From assembly GCA_024235715.1 (NCBI GenBank), contig JACKLW010000007.1, positions 248,001-312,000 on the forward strand: a stretch of DNA of 64,000 nucleotides, in the 5' to 3' direction. Shown in pieces: positions 1 to 8,900 of this stretch (its first letter is position 1; the number at the start of each line of letters is the position of its first letter). The notes under the pieces were generated by a model, which was given only the letters and a program-made list of their open reading frames with translations, had not been told where the DNA came from and searched no databases. Origin of the DNA: Accumulibacter sp. (GTDB taxonomy: Bacteria; Pseudomonadota; Gammaproteobacteria; Burkholderiales; Rhodocyclaceae). The translations under genes were made by a program, and so were the position numbers.

Positions 1-359
1 GCGATCAGAGATCTATCCTGCCAGTAGTGGGTCAGAAACCCGGCCACCAGAAGAACACTCGCCAGCATCGGCGAAAACAGAAATGCCGACCAGGCGAGAA
101 GTGCCGGGACGACACTCCAGACAAAGCACCGCGTCCGCCGACTTGCGCTCAGGTCCCTCAACGTCATGGCGAATCCCCAATGCAGGGCGCCGACGAAGGT
201 CAGGATCACCGCACCGTAGGAAAACATCGCATCGCTCCAGAGCTTTGCGTGGTGCGGGTCGACGAGGCTGGCGGGGGCCAGGACGAGAAACGGCAGCAGT
301 CCTCCGTAACCGAGCCAGGCAACGCTGCGCGGCATGGGATTGGGCAGTAACTGGTCCAT
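1..359 (-). CDS. DUF3429 family membrane protein, 3' end outside window
   Basis: The reverse strand is open from an ATG at 359 to the window edge, giving 119 residues without a stop. The hydrophobic pattern, an early YGGLLPF segment and a later ALHWGF segment match what I recall of the DUF3429 family of small multi-pass inner-membrane proteins; its function is unknown. The start is supported by a TAGGTAGGA ribosome-binding site just upstream. The SDR gene ends 6 bp before it, so the two are very probably co-transcribed. DUF3429 genes are often found beside photolyase-type genes, which fits the neighbourhood. The C-terminal part is missing only because the window begins here. Confidence 0.7.
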   Translation of the reverse strand, partial: MDQLLPNPMPRSVAWLGYGGLLPFLVLAPASLVDPHHAKLWSDAMFSYGAVILTFVGALHWGFAMTLRDLSASRRTRCFVWSVVPALLAWSAFLFSPMLASVLLVAGFLTHYWQDRSLI

Positions 360-365
360 CGCGTC

Positions 366-1106
366 CTACCTAACCAACGGTCGAATGCTCGAAAAGCCGG
401 CATCCATCGACCACACCTGGCCGGTCACCCGGGCCCCCTTGTCCGAAAGCAGCCAAACCATCAGTTCGGCCAGTTCGTCGGGAGAACCAATGCCCGGCAA
501 GGGGTACTGGCGAGCCGCCGCGTCGCGGCCCATCGCGGTGCCGAGAATGGCGGTGGAGGCCGGCGTGTCCATGATGCCGGGGGCGACGGCGTTGATCCGG
601 ATGCCATTGCTCGCATAGGTCGCCGCCGCGCTGCGTACCAGTCCTTCGACACCGGCTTTCGCTGCCGCTACCGCCTCGTGATTGGGAGTGCCTATCCGTG
701 CAGCAGCCGACGAGACCAGCACCGCCGATCCGGGGCATTTGGCGTCCCGCAAGGCGCCAACGAAAGCCGCCAGGGTATGGAAGGCGCTGAAAAGATTGGC
801 GTTGAGGCAGGCCGTGAATTCGGCGTCGGACATGCGGTGCAGTGCGCCCAGGCGAATGTTGCCGACGCAGTGCGCAAATGCCGTAGGCAGCAACTGGTGC
901 GCTTTGGCGACCTCGAAAATGTGGCGTGCTCCGGTAACGCTGGAGCAGTCAGCGACCACCTGTATGTGGCTGTCCCCGTAGCTGTGGGTCAAGCGCTCAC
1001 CCTCCCGGCTGGTTACCAACAGTCTCCAGCCTGCCTCTGCCAGCTTGGCCGCCACCGATTGGCCCAGCCCGCCTGCTGCTCCGGTAACTACGGCTACTTT
1101 TTCCAT
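366..1106 (-). CDS. SDR-family oxidoreductase lacking the catalytic tyrosine
   Basis: A 246-residue short-chain dehydrogenase/reductase. The Rossmann glycine motif TGAAGGLG sits near the N terminus, a VLVSSAA strand supplies the active-site serine region, and the C terminus has the usual GQVWSMDAGF ending. I chose ATG 1106 because the protein then starts directly at the first beta strand; an in-frame ATG at 1127 would add seven residues. The catalytic YxxxK motif reads VAAAK (within HEAVAAAKAG), so the tyrosine is replaced by valine while the lysine is kept. The usual NNAG motif is also altered to CVGN. The protein may therefore bind a nucleotide without classical SDR chemistry. It is divergent from the Trp-rich gene and in tandem with the DUF3429 gene. 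Confidence 0.85.
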   Translation of the reverse strand: MEKVAVVTGAAGGLGQSVAAKLAEAGWRLLVTSREGERLTHSYGDSHIQVVADCSSVTGARHIFEVAKAHQLLPTAFAHCVGNIRLGALHRMSDAEFTACLNANLFSAFHTLAAFVGALRDAKCPGSAVLVSSAAARIGTPNHEAVAAAKAGVEGLVRSAAATYASNGIRINAVAPGIMDTPASTAILGTAMGRDAAARQYPLPGIGSPDELAELMVWLLSDKGARVTGQVWSMDAGFSSIRPLVR

Positions 1107-1196
1107 GACATCTCTTCTCCGGATCACCTGCTCTTGAAAAAGGGATTCCCTTCTGCGCCAGCGAAATCAACCGATTCACCGTTCGGTGGGCCTGGT

Positions 1197-1208
1197 TTGT
1201 GCTAGACA
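1197..1208. promoter_or_regulatory. candidate operator, site 1 (TTGTGCTAGACA)
   Basis: TTGTGCTAGACA contains TGT-N5-ACA around a CTAG core. A related sequence lies 63 bp away at 1271-1283. Both are in the divergent gap between the SDR gene and the Trp-rich gene, this one about 90 bp from the SDR start. The shared pattern suggests one regulator for both directions. Light-responsive MerR-type (LitR/CarH) regulators control similar clusters in other bacteria, but linking this site to them is inference. Confidence 0.3.
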
Positions 1209-1270
1209 GGAAACAAACTGATCATCAAATGAGCCCTTTCGTTTAATTACAATACGCGGTAATCTGTTAG

Positions 1271-1283
1271 TTGTCTAGGACAA
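1271..1283. promoter_or_regulatory. candidate operator, site 2 (perfect palindrome TTGTCTAGGACAA)
   Basis: TTGTC-TAG-GACAA is a perfect inverted repeat with 5-bp arms. It ends 2 bp before the ATG of the Trp-rich protein gene and covers its ribosome-binding site (TAGGA). It shares the TGT-N5-ACA/CTAG pattern with site 1. A protein bound here would block translation initiation or early transcription. The arms are short, so chance occurrence is possible. Confidence 0.35.
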
Positions 1284-1285
1284 TA

Positions 1286-1573
1286 ATGAGCAAAACCGTG
1301 AAGTCATCTTGCGCACCCGGGTCCGAAGTGCAGGCGCTTGGTTCACCGGCGGCTCGCCGGCTGAACCCGAAGAAGCTGCTGCTCAGCAAGTGGACGGCGG
1401 CTATGCCGCATGGTAAGGAGAAGCACTTCATCGTTACCGGTGTGATTCAGCCCGAGTCCCCGGCCACTCGAATCGAGAACATCGAACTGGAAGCGGTGTA
1501 CACTCGGCGGGTGTTTTCGCTGTCCTGGCGTGATCTAGGCGATGGCCAGCGGTGGCTGCAAGGCTGGCAATGA
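1286..1573 (+). CDS. TIGR02450-type small Trp-rich protein
   Basis: A 95-residue protein with the block NPKKLLLSKWTA, then KEKHFIVTGV, then an acidic strand with LEAVYTRR and a closing WRDLGDGQRWLQGW. This order matches the small conserved Trp-rich family I know as TIGR02450; its function is unknown. The start is ATG 1286, preceded by TAGGA at 1276-1280; an upstream in-frame TTG at 1271 lies inside the palindrome and is less likely. It is followed by the renalase-like flavoprotein gene and the photolyase gene on the same strand. Members of the family often sit next to photolyase genes, so a stress-related role is plausible but unproven. Confidence 0.75.
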   Translation: MSKTVKSSCAPGSEVQALGSPAARRLNPKKLLLSKWTAAMPHGKEKHFIVTGVIQPESPATRIENIELEAVYTRRVFSLSWRDLGDGQRWLQGWQ

Positions 1574-1631
1574 GTTGTGCAGAGAAGACTTTTCGCGCAG
1601 GCTCGCCGTATCGATGATGGGTAAAGAAACC

Positions 1632-2624
1632 ATGAATCCCTCACCGCATGTTGCGCTGGTCGGTGCCGGCATCGCCGGCCTGTCCTGCGCCACGGCACTC
1701 AAACGGGCTGGCCTCGAAGTCAGTCTGTTCGACAAGAGTCGCGGCCCGGGCGGACGCATGAGCACCCGTCGCGGCGACGACTGGCAATGCGACCACGGTG
1801 CCCAGTATTTCACCGCTCGCGACGCCGACTTCCGTGCCGAAGTAGGGCGCTGGCAGCGGGCCGGGGTCGCGGGCCTGTGGGCTCCCAGGCTATGGATACT
1901 TGATGGCGATTCGTCCGAAGAACGCGAGTCGACGGTCGAGCGTTTTGTCGGTGTGCCAAACATGACCGCGCCTGCCCGGTATCTGGCCAGCACTCTGGCC
2001 GTGCACGCGTTAACGAACATCGAGCAACTCAGGCATCAGGCGCACGGCTGGCAGGTATTTTCGGCTGAACAAGGCTGGCTGGAGACGCGCTTCGCGGCCG
2101 TCCTGCTGGCGGTGCCAGCGCCGCAGGCGGTACCACTATTGCAGCAAGCGACCCGCGAGTTGGCGGCATTGGCCAGCAGCGCCGTGATGCGCGGCTGTTG
2201 GGCACTGATGCTGCGCTTTGCTGCGCCGGTCGACCTGCCGTTCGATGCCGCCTTCGTCAATCAGGGCCCACTGCGCTGGATCGCCCGCAATGGCAGCAAG
2301 CCAGGCCGTAGCGGCGAGGAAACCTGGCTGCTGCACGCCTGCGCAGACTGGAGTGAGGAGCATCTGGAAGAAGAACCCGAGAGCGTCGCCGCTGCCCTGC
2401 TATCCGCCTTTGGCCAACTCGGCGCTCCGGTCCCTCAGGGCTGGACTGCGCACCGCTGGCGTTACGCCGACACCGAACCTGCCCTCCACGAGGGTTCCGC
2501 CTGGCATCCAGACATTGGCCTGGGCCTCTGCGGAGACTGGCTCAACGGCGGCAAAGTAGAGGGTGCCTGGCTCAGCGGCCGGACGCTGGCCGAACAGGTG
2601 TTGCGGTCGTTCGCGCGATGCTGA
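1632..2624 (+). CDS. renalase-like FAD/NAD(P)-dependent oxidoreductase
   Basis: A 330-residue flavoprotein. The N terminus carries the dinucleotide-binding motif VALVGAGIAGLSCA followed by an acidic strand end (LFDKSRGPGGRMSTRR), the FAD-binding signature of the amine-oxidase/renalase superfamily. The C terminus has GLGLCGDWLNGGKVEGAWLS, the second FAD-contact region. ATG 1632 places the first strand at the protein start; an upstream ATG at 1614/1617 cannot be excluded. The gene begins 58 bp after the Trp-rich gene and is followed by the photolyase gene. Genes of this type recur in photolyase clusters, where they are presumed to act in light or oxidative stress. The substrate is unknown. Confidence 0.85.
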   Translation: MNPSPHVALVGAGIAGLSCATALKRAGLEVSLFDKSRGPGGRMSTRRGDDWQCDHGAQYFTARDADFRAEVGRWQRAGVAGLWAPRLWILDGDSSEERESTVERFVGVPNMTAPARYLASTLAVHALTNIEQLRHQAHGWQVFSAEQGWLETRFAAVLLAVPAPQAVPLLQQATRELAALASSAVMRGCWALMLRFAAPVDLPFDAAFVNQGPLRWIARNGSKPGRSGEETWLLHACADWSEEHLEEEPESVAAALLSAFGQLGAPVPQGWTAHRWRYADTEPALHEGSAWHPDIGLGLCGDWLNGGKVEGAWLSGRTLAEQVLRSFARC

Positions 2625-2772
2625 CGGCCCGACTTGTTAATTCGTGGCGCCTTCTCCGCATTGCGGCACGGCCCTGCCACGAATCTTTCCCGCCAACGCA
2701 CCGCTTGCCCGGTCCGGGGCGGCCGCATGGCTTGCCGCACCGCCAGCGCAGGGGGCTTTGCGAGAAAACCGC

Positions 2773-4311
2773 ATGAGTTCTGGCACAAGCCTTCGGCTGA
2801 TTCTCGGGGACCAGCTCAATCCGCGGCACTCGTGGTTCGAGCAGCAGCGCGACGACGTGCTGTACGTCTTGATGGAAATGCGTCAGGAAACCGACTATGT
2901 GTTGCACCACGCGCAGAAGACCATCGCCATCTTTGCGGCGATGCGCGAGTTGGCCCGTCATTTGCGAGCGGCCGGACACAGCGTGTACTACCTGACGATC
3001 GATGATCCGGACAACCGGCAGTCGCTGCCGGACAACCTCGATGCGCTGATTGTTCGGTTCAACGTCCGGGCCTTCGAGTATCAGGCACCCGACGAATGGC
3101 GACTCGATGCGCAACTGGCCGACTTTGCTCGGCGTCAATCCATCCCCTGCCGAGTGGTGGAAAGCGAGCACTTTTATACCTTGCGCGACGACGCTGCGCG
3201 GCTGTTTTCGACACGTAAGCAATGGGTGATGGAGCACTTTTACCGCCATATGCGGGTGCAACATCGAGTACTGATCGATGGCGCCAGCCGACCGGTCGGC
3301 GGCCAATGGAACTTCGACCACGACAACCGAAAGCCCTGGCCAGGGCTACCGTCCGAACCCGCAGACTTCCGGGCGTCTCACGACCATTCAGTGCTCTGGC
3401 AGACGATCGTCTCCGCGGGCGTTAACAGCTTCGGCCAGGCCAACGCGGCACAGTTGGCCTGGCCGCTCAATCGCGCCGAAGCTTTGCAGCAACTCGACGC
3501 CTTCATCGAGAAGGCACTGCCGCACTTCGGCGACTTTCAGGACGCGATGAGTCATCGCGCCTGGCGAATGTTTCACTCGCTGCTGTCGTTTGCCCTGAAC
3601 ACCAAGATGCTCGATCCGCGCGAACTCGTTGCCAAGGCCGACGCCGCCTGGCGCGGGGGGTGGGTATCCCTGGCAACTGCCGAGGGCTTCATCCGCCAGA
3701 TTATCGGCTGGCGCGAGTACATTCGCGGTTTCTACTGGGCGCACATGCCGAAGTATGTCGAGCAGAACGTGTTCGGCCACGCTCGGGCGCTGCCGGGATG
3801 GTTCTGGAACGGTCAGACCAGGATGCGCTGTCTCGCCCACGCCATCGGCCAGTCTCTCGAACACGCCTACGCCCACCACATCCAGCGACTGATGGTGATC
3901 GGCAATTTTGCGTTGCTGGCCGGGCTGGAGCCTGCTGGGGTGCATCGCTGGTATCTCGGCGTCTATGTCGACGCTTTCGAATGGGTCGAACTCCCCAACA
4001 CCCTCGGCATGAGCCAGTTCGCCGACGGCGGAATGCTGGCCACCAAGCCGTACGTAGCCAGCGCGGCCTACATCCATCGCATGAGTGACTACTGCAAGGG
4101 CTGTCATTACGACAGGAAGCTGCGCACCGGCGAACGAGCCTGCCCCTACAACTCGCTCTACTGGGACTTCTTTGCGCGCAACGCCGGAAAACTCTCGACC
4201 AATCCGCGTCTCGGCATCGTCTATCAGCAGTTGGCGAAGATGGATCAGCCGACGCGACGTTCGTTACAGGAGCAGGCAGACGAGCTTTGCAACTCGCTGG
4301 ATCGCCTATGA
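2773..4311 (+). CDS. Fe-S bacterial cryptochrome/photolyase (FeS-BCP, prokaryotic (6-4) photolyase type)
   Basis: A 512-residue photolyase-related protein with the start motif LRLILGDQLN typical of the class. Four cysteines occur at about residues 353, 441, 444 and 457 (MRCLAH, YCKGC and ACPYN). Their spacing of 88, 3 and 13 residues is the same as the [4Fe-4S] ligands I recall for Agrobacterium PhrB. This supports a flavin-dependent (6-4) photolyase or cryptochrome with an Fe-S cluster, repairing UV photoproducts in DNA. ATG 2773 is chosen because the Rossmann strand follows at once; the longer ORF from 2644 would add 43 low-complexity residues. It ends the photolyase cluster. Confidence 0.92.
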   Translation: MSSGTSLRLILGDQLNPRHSWFEQQRDDVLYVLMEMRQETDYVLHHAQKTIAIFAAMRELARHLRAAGHSVYYLTIDDPDNRQSLPDNLDALIVRFNVRAFEYQAPDEWRLDAQLADFARRQSIPCRVVESEHFYTLRDDAARLFSTRKQWVMEHFYRHMRVQHRVLIDGASRPVGGQWNFDHDNRKPWPGLPSEPADFRASHDHSVLWQTIVSAGVNSFGQANAAQLAWPLNRAEALQQLDAFIEKALPHFGDFQDAMSHRAWRMFHSLLSFALNTKMLDPRELVAKADAAWRGGWVSLATAEGFIRQIIGWREYIRGFYWAHMPKYVEQNVFGHARALPGWFWNGQTRMRCLAHAIGQSLEHAYAHHIQRLMVIGNFALLAGLEPAGVHRWYLGVYVDAFEWVELPNTLGMSQFADGGMLATKPYVASAAYIHRMSDYCKGCHYDRKLRTGERACPYNSLYWDFFARNAGKLSTNPRLGIVYQQLAKMDQPTRRSLQEQADELCNSLDRL

Positions 4312-4523
4312 CCCTCTCGTGGACGCTTCGCTGCCATGGCAGGAAGATCGCTCAACGCTTGGATCTGCCGGGGACCGGGTCTGGCCTCGTGACTCACGCG
4401 CGGCTTGTCTCCATCCTTGCCGAGAGCGTGAACGAGCTGGCATCGCCGCTTGCGGTTCGATGCTGACCGCAGCACCCTCGTCACGCCGCACCGTACTCGC
4501 CCACTTCTGACTTGGGGAAAGCC

Positions 4524-4985
4524 TTGCCAACCGTTCTGAAGAAAACCAGCTTTGGCATCATGACGCTGGCGACCCTGCTCAGTGGTTGTGGCTCGGATGC
4601 GCCGAAGCCCCACGCTAGGGATGCTTCAGACAGCATCTCCTCGCACCTGGCCTGTCCGCTTTCCAGCAACTGTGCCAACTCGCTGGGCACCGGTAGCCTG
4701 TTGCCGTTGCGATACACAGGCACAGCTGCGCAGGCCATGGCAATGCTGCAAGCCACGCTGAAAACCTTCCCCAAGGCAACAGTCGTGCGCCGCGAAGATC
4801 TGGCGCTGGAAGTGATCTTCACCACGCCTGTTGGCTTCAGGGACCAGGTCGATTTCAGAATCGACGCGCAGACGCAGCGCATCGAGTTTCGATCACAGTC
4901 CTTGTTCGGTTTTTACGACTGGGGTAAAAACCGCTCGCGAATGCAGGAATTCGCAACGCGCTTCGAGCAGCAGAGCCAGCGTTGA
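4524..4985 (+). CDS. DUF1499-type lipoprotein
   Basis: A protein of about 153 residues with a short hydrophobic leader ending in the lipobox LLSGC, so it is probably lipid-anchored at the cell envelope. The mature part contains a CPLSSNC segment, then KATVVRREDLALEVIFTTP and RSQSLFGFYDWGKN, which resemble the DUF1499 family. Function is unknown. The start is uncertain: TTG 4524 is preceded by GGGGAAA, TTG 4512 is also in frame, and the first ATG at 4560 would leave a very short signal peptide. It lies downstream of the photolyase gene after about 210 bp in which I see no gene. Confidence 0.7.
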   Translation: MPTVLKKTSFGIMTLATLLSGCGSDAPKPHARDASDSISSHLACPLSSNCANSLGTGSLLPLRYTGTAAQAMAMLQATLKTFPKATVVRREDLALEVIFTTPVGFRDQVDFRIDAQTQRIEFRSQSLFGFYDWGKNRSRMQEFATRFEQQSQR

Positions 4986-5031
4986 TGGCACTGTATTCGA
5001 AACGCGCGTCGAACCCCGCTTGCTTTACGGA

Positions 5032-5493
5032 ATGGACGAGATGAGCACAGATGTCGAGATGCAGAGGATTCTGAGTGATCTTTTTCATTCGCAACGTTTC
5101 GCGGTGTTGGCGACCGACGACCACGGCCAGCCTTTCACCAGCCTAATGGCATTCGTGGCCTCCCCCGACCTGCGGCAACTGGTCGTGCTGACTGACAGGA
5201 CGACGTGCAAGTTCGCCAACCTGATGGCCAATTGCCGCGTCGCTCTACTGATCGACAACCGCGAGAACAAAGTCTCTGATACAAAGGATTCCATGGCGGT
5301 AACCGCCATCGGAAAGGCACAGGAAGTGGCTTCTGGTGAAGACCCTTCCATGCTCGAGTTATTCCTCGCCTGCCACCCCTATCTGGCCGAATTTGCAGCT
5401 TCTCCGACTTGCGCCGTGGTCAGGGTGAAGATCGATTCGTACCTTCTTGTTTCCAGTTTTCAAAAGGTTCTCGAATGGCGCACCGGAGGCTGA
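5032..5493 (+). CDS. pyridoxamine 5'-phosphate oxidase-fold (FMN split-barrel) protein
   Basis: A 153-residue protein with the FMN-binding split-barrel pattern: LFHSQRFAVLATDDHGQPFTS at the start of the barrel, then KFANLMANCRVALLIDNR, and a C-terminal strand with VKIDSYLLVSSFQ. This family includes PNP oxidases, flavin reductases and heme-degrading or stress proteins, and the sequence alone does not settle the substrate. ATG 5032 is the first start that keeps the fold compact; a second Met follows three codons later. It lies about 46 bp after the DUF1499 gene and could share its transcript. Downstream is a decayed gene on the opposite strand. Confidence 0.8.
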   Translation: MDEMSTDVEMQRILSDLFHSQRFAVLATDDHGQPFTSLMAFVASPDLRQLVVLTDRTTCKFANLMANCRVALLIDNRENKVSDTKDSMAVTAIGKAQEVASGEDPSMLELFLACHPYLAEFAASPTCAVVRVKIDSYLLVSSFQKVLEWRTGG

Positions 5494-5519
5494 CGAATTC
5501 ACGCCAGAAGCGCTGGGTC

Positions 5520-5928
5520 AGGTCGGGAACGGGCTTGAGCAATTCTCGGACGAGGTGGCTGTATCCCATTCCTTGCCCTTGCACCACACGGCGTTCCCCC
5601 ACGAGATGCCGGACTTTGTGTTGTTGACCTCGCCACTGATCTTGAAGGCCAGCTTGACGGCCAGCACCTCGTCGGTATCGAGGTCGACGATCAGCTGCTC
5701 ACCCACGCCGATCGCATGGCGTCGGTCGTTTGCTCGCTTGATGCCGCGCCAGCTAAAGCCGTAGCGGGCGCGGCGTTGGCGGTGCTCGTCCCGGACGACG
5801 ACGAAAGGGATGCGATGCAGGTCCTACTCCTTGCTGTAAGTACGACATCGCCCGCTAGATCCGGCTCCCACAAAGCCCGTTCCACTTTTTTCGCGATCGC
5901 AATTCGTCGGGTCGGCGCGGATCTCCAT
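5520..5928 (-). pseudogene. decayed conserved hypothetical gene (stop codon plus frameshift)
   Basis: On the reverse strand one frame reads protein-like from ATG 5928 (MEIRADPTNCDREKSG) to an in-frame TAG at 5824-5826. It resumes directly with HRIPFVVVRDEHRQ and continues through RYGFSWRGIKRAND and EQLIVDLDTDEVLA. Near 5570 the reading switches frame to GMGYSHLVRELLKPVPD, which restores a sensible C terminus; a single lost base in an AAGGAATGGG context explains it. The pattern of RIPFVVV, a GEQLIVDL strand and a short terminal helix resembles a family of uncharacterised betaproteobacterial proteins I cannot name. I interpret it as a broken gene; a sequencing error cannot be excluded. Confidence 0.45.
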
Positions 5929-5992
5929 GGCCACAGCGTAGCCGCGCGGCCCGCCAGTTACGGCTTCGGGCGAGCTTCTGCCGGACCAGAAC

Positions 5993-8900
5993 TCAAGGCG
6001 CTTCGATACTCCGGCCGACTATCGTTTCACTGCTGGCGTCCGGGCTCGATGGTCCGCGAACCTGACGGCCCTGGCCCTCGCTGATTGGCGCAATCGTCAC
6101 GGTCGCCAGCGGCACCCACCAGGCCTCGACCTTGAGCAGGTGCGCAAATTCCGGATTCGACTGCTTCCTGAATCGCCTGGCGAGGGTGTCGACCGTGATG
6201 GCAATTATCTGGCCGGCGGGAAGGCGGCAGCCTCTTGCAATTGCGCCCACGGGCTGTCCGTTATCGGCGGCGCACAGTTCGATTCGCTTGCCCCGTTGCA
6301 CCGCGCGCAGCGGCGAATCGTAATCGAGCTGGTCCAGTGCGCTGTGGATGGGATGGCCTGCTGGCAGGCGTCCGGCAAAGCTGAGGTCAACGTCCGCCAA
6401 GCCGAGCGAAACGTAGCGCCAGGCGAGGGCCTCCGGACGTTCCACGTCCTGCGGCAGGGGAAGCCGGGTGATGCCGGGGTCGGAAAGGCGTGCGGAGAAC
6501 GGGTTGGTCGCGCGCATGGATTCGCACATCAGCAGCAGTTCCTTTGCACGGGTCATGCCGACGTAGTAGAGGCGGCGTTCGTCGTCCGACGCATCCTGCC
6601 AGTCGCCGTTGTCCAGGATCACGACATGGCGGAACTCGCGCCCCTTGGCGGCGTGAACCGTCGATAGCGTCAGGCGGCCCTGCTCGGATCGCGCGGCGTC
6701 GCTGCCGAACTCGTAGAGCGCGTCGATGATGGTGCTGCTCGGCAGCGAAAGGTCGCCCCACACACAGTTCAGCTCATCAATGAACTGACCCAGCATAACG
6801 AGCCAGGGGTTGGCGCGCTGCGCGTCCGAGAAGCGCGCCTCGAACCAGCGCGACAGGGTGGCCGCCTTGAGCCGCCTGTTCGGCTTGCTGCGCAACAGGT
6901 CGAGAAGACGGCAGGCTTCGCGTGTCTGGTGGAATCTGGGCCCGGAGCCGTCGCGCTCGGACACGCGGCAGGCGACGTCGTGCTGGTGGCACCAGGCGCG
7001 GATGGGATCGAGGGTGGCCCGATTTCTGGCCAATACGGCAAAATGCGACCAGTCGCCGGTCGGGTCGAGCGCTTTCAGCCGTGACAGCTCGGCCATCACC
7101 ACGACGGCCTGACCGATCGCGTCCCCGGGGACGCGAAGCGCCTGGACGCGGCCCTGGGCCGAGGGGTCGAGGCGCTGCCAGCGGCCTCCCGCCGGGTCGG
7201 CTTTTCGGAAATAATTGATTCGGACCGGGTGGCCGGCTTTCATCCGGTCGCGATGCGGTGCGATCAGTTGATTGGCGGCGGCAACGATGTGGGCGGTGGA
7301 GCGATAGTTCTCGACGAGATACTCGACCTTCGCCTGGTAGTCTTGCTGGAAGCGATGGATGAACGCGTTGCTGGTGCCACGGAAGCCATAGATGTTCTGG
7401 TCGTCGTCGCCGACGGCGAGGACGGTCAGGCGGGCGTCCCTGTCCTGGGTCTGACGGCCGGCGAGGGCGCTGATCAGTTCATACTGGCGCTGGTCGATGT
7501 CCTGGTACTCGTCGACCAGGATGTAGCGATAGCCGGCGAGCAGCCGCTCGCGCAGCTCGTCGCCTTCGGAGTCGAGTCCGCCGGGTGCGTCTTTTCCCTG
7601 CAGCAGGGCGACGGCCTGGTCGAGGATCTGGTCGAGACTGTGCCGTGCAGGTTCTTCGCCGCTGTTCTCGGCCAGGGCGGCGAGACTCGTGCCGGTCAGC
7701 CGTAACGCCAGGGCATGGTAGGTGAGCACGGTCACCGCGCCGGCTTCGGCACCGATGAGGCTGCGCAGGCGATGACGAATCTCCCAGGCCGCGCCGCGGT
7801 TGAAGGCCAGGACGATGATGCTCGACGCCGGTTCGCGCAGAACACGGTTCAGATAGGCGACCCGATGCACGATGACGCGTGTCTTGCCCGATCCGGGACC
7901 GGCAAGGATGAGGCGATTGGCGTCGGGCTTTTCGGCAACGATGCGCTGCTGCAAGGGGTGTCGCAGGCTTTCGACGATTCGCCGATACGACTCTTCCGTC
8001 GTTGCCCGTTCCAGGATTTCCTTGCGCCCGGCAAAGTAGCGTCGAATGAATTCGAGCTTGGGCAGGGAAAAGTAGGCGAAGACGAAGCTCAGTGCGGCAG
8101 ACAGCTTTTTCAGGCCCAGCTTTGCGTATTCGTGGATGACGTGAATCTGGAAGTTCTTCTCGTTGTAGTGTTCCTTGAGCGGCTCGAAATCCGCGTTGCT
8201 GAAGCCGCGCGGCTTTTCGTCCGGGGTGATGCGGATGGTCATTGCCGAGCGGAAGACCGTCTTCCCGCGATCCAGGATCAGGACGCCGTTGTCGTGCAGG
8301 TAGAGCAGACCGGCCTCGATGGCAGTCAACCCGTCCCTCAGCTGTGGCCCGATTTCGAGATCCGACCTCAGCGCTTCCGCCAGGTCGCCGAGCTTGCATT
8401 CCACGCGCAGATCGACGCCGCGCAAGCTGTCGTCGAGCCTGCCGAGCAGCGTATGCAACAGAACGCATGCCACCGCCCGGCGTCTTTCGCTGATCTCGCG
8501 GATGCTCGACCAGCTGCGCAGCAGGCGGACCTTGAGAATCTCCCGGCGAAGCAGCTTCACGTCAAACGATGCCCGCCGACCATTTTCGCCATCGCCAAAC
8601 GGCCGCGCCAGCGAGTGCAGCAGTTTCATCAGTTGCGCGGGGATGAAATCGACGCCGCTGCTTGTCTTGAGAGCCTGGCAGAGGCCCCGCAGATTGGCAT
8701 CCTGCCACTCGCCACTGTCGGCGTCGGGTGCCAGCTCCGGCAGGAGAGCGACGACCGCCTCTTCCATCTCGACCAGACGGGCGAGGCGATCGGCGGAGGC
8801 CTCCCTGACGCCCTTGCGCAGCAGAACCGTCAGCGCCAGGTCGTTGCTGAGAACGCCCATCTGCTCGAGTTGATGAAGCATGCGGATGATGTCGGCGCTG

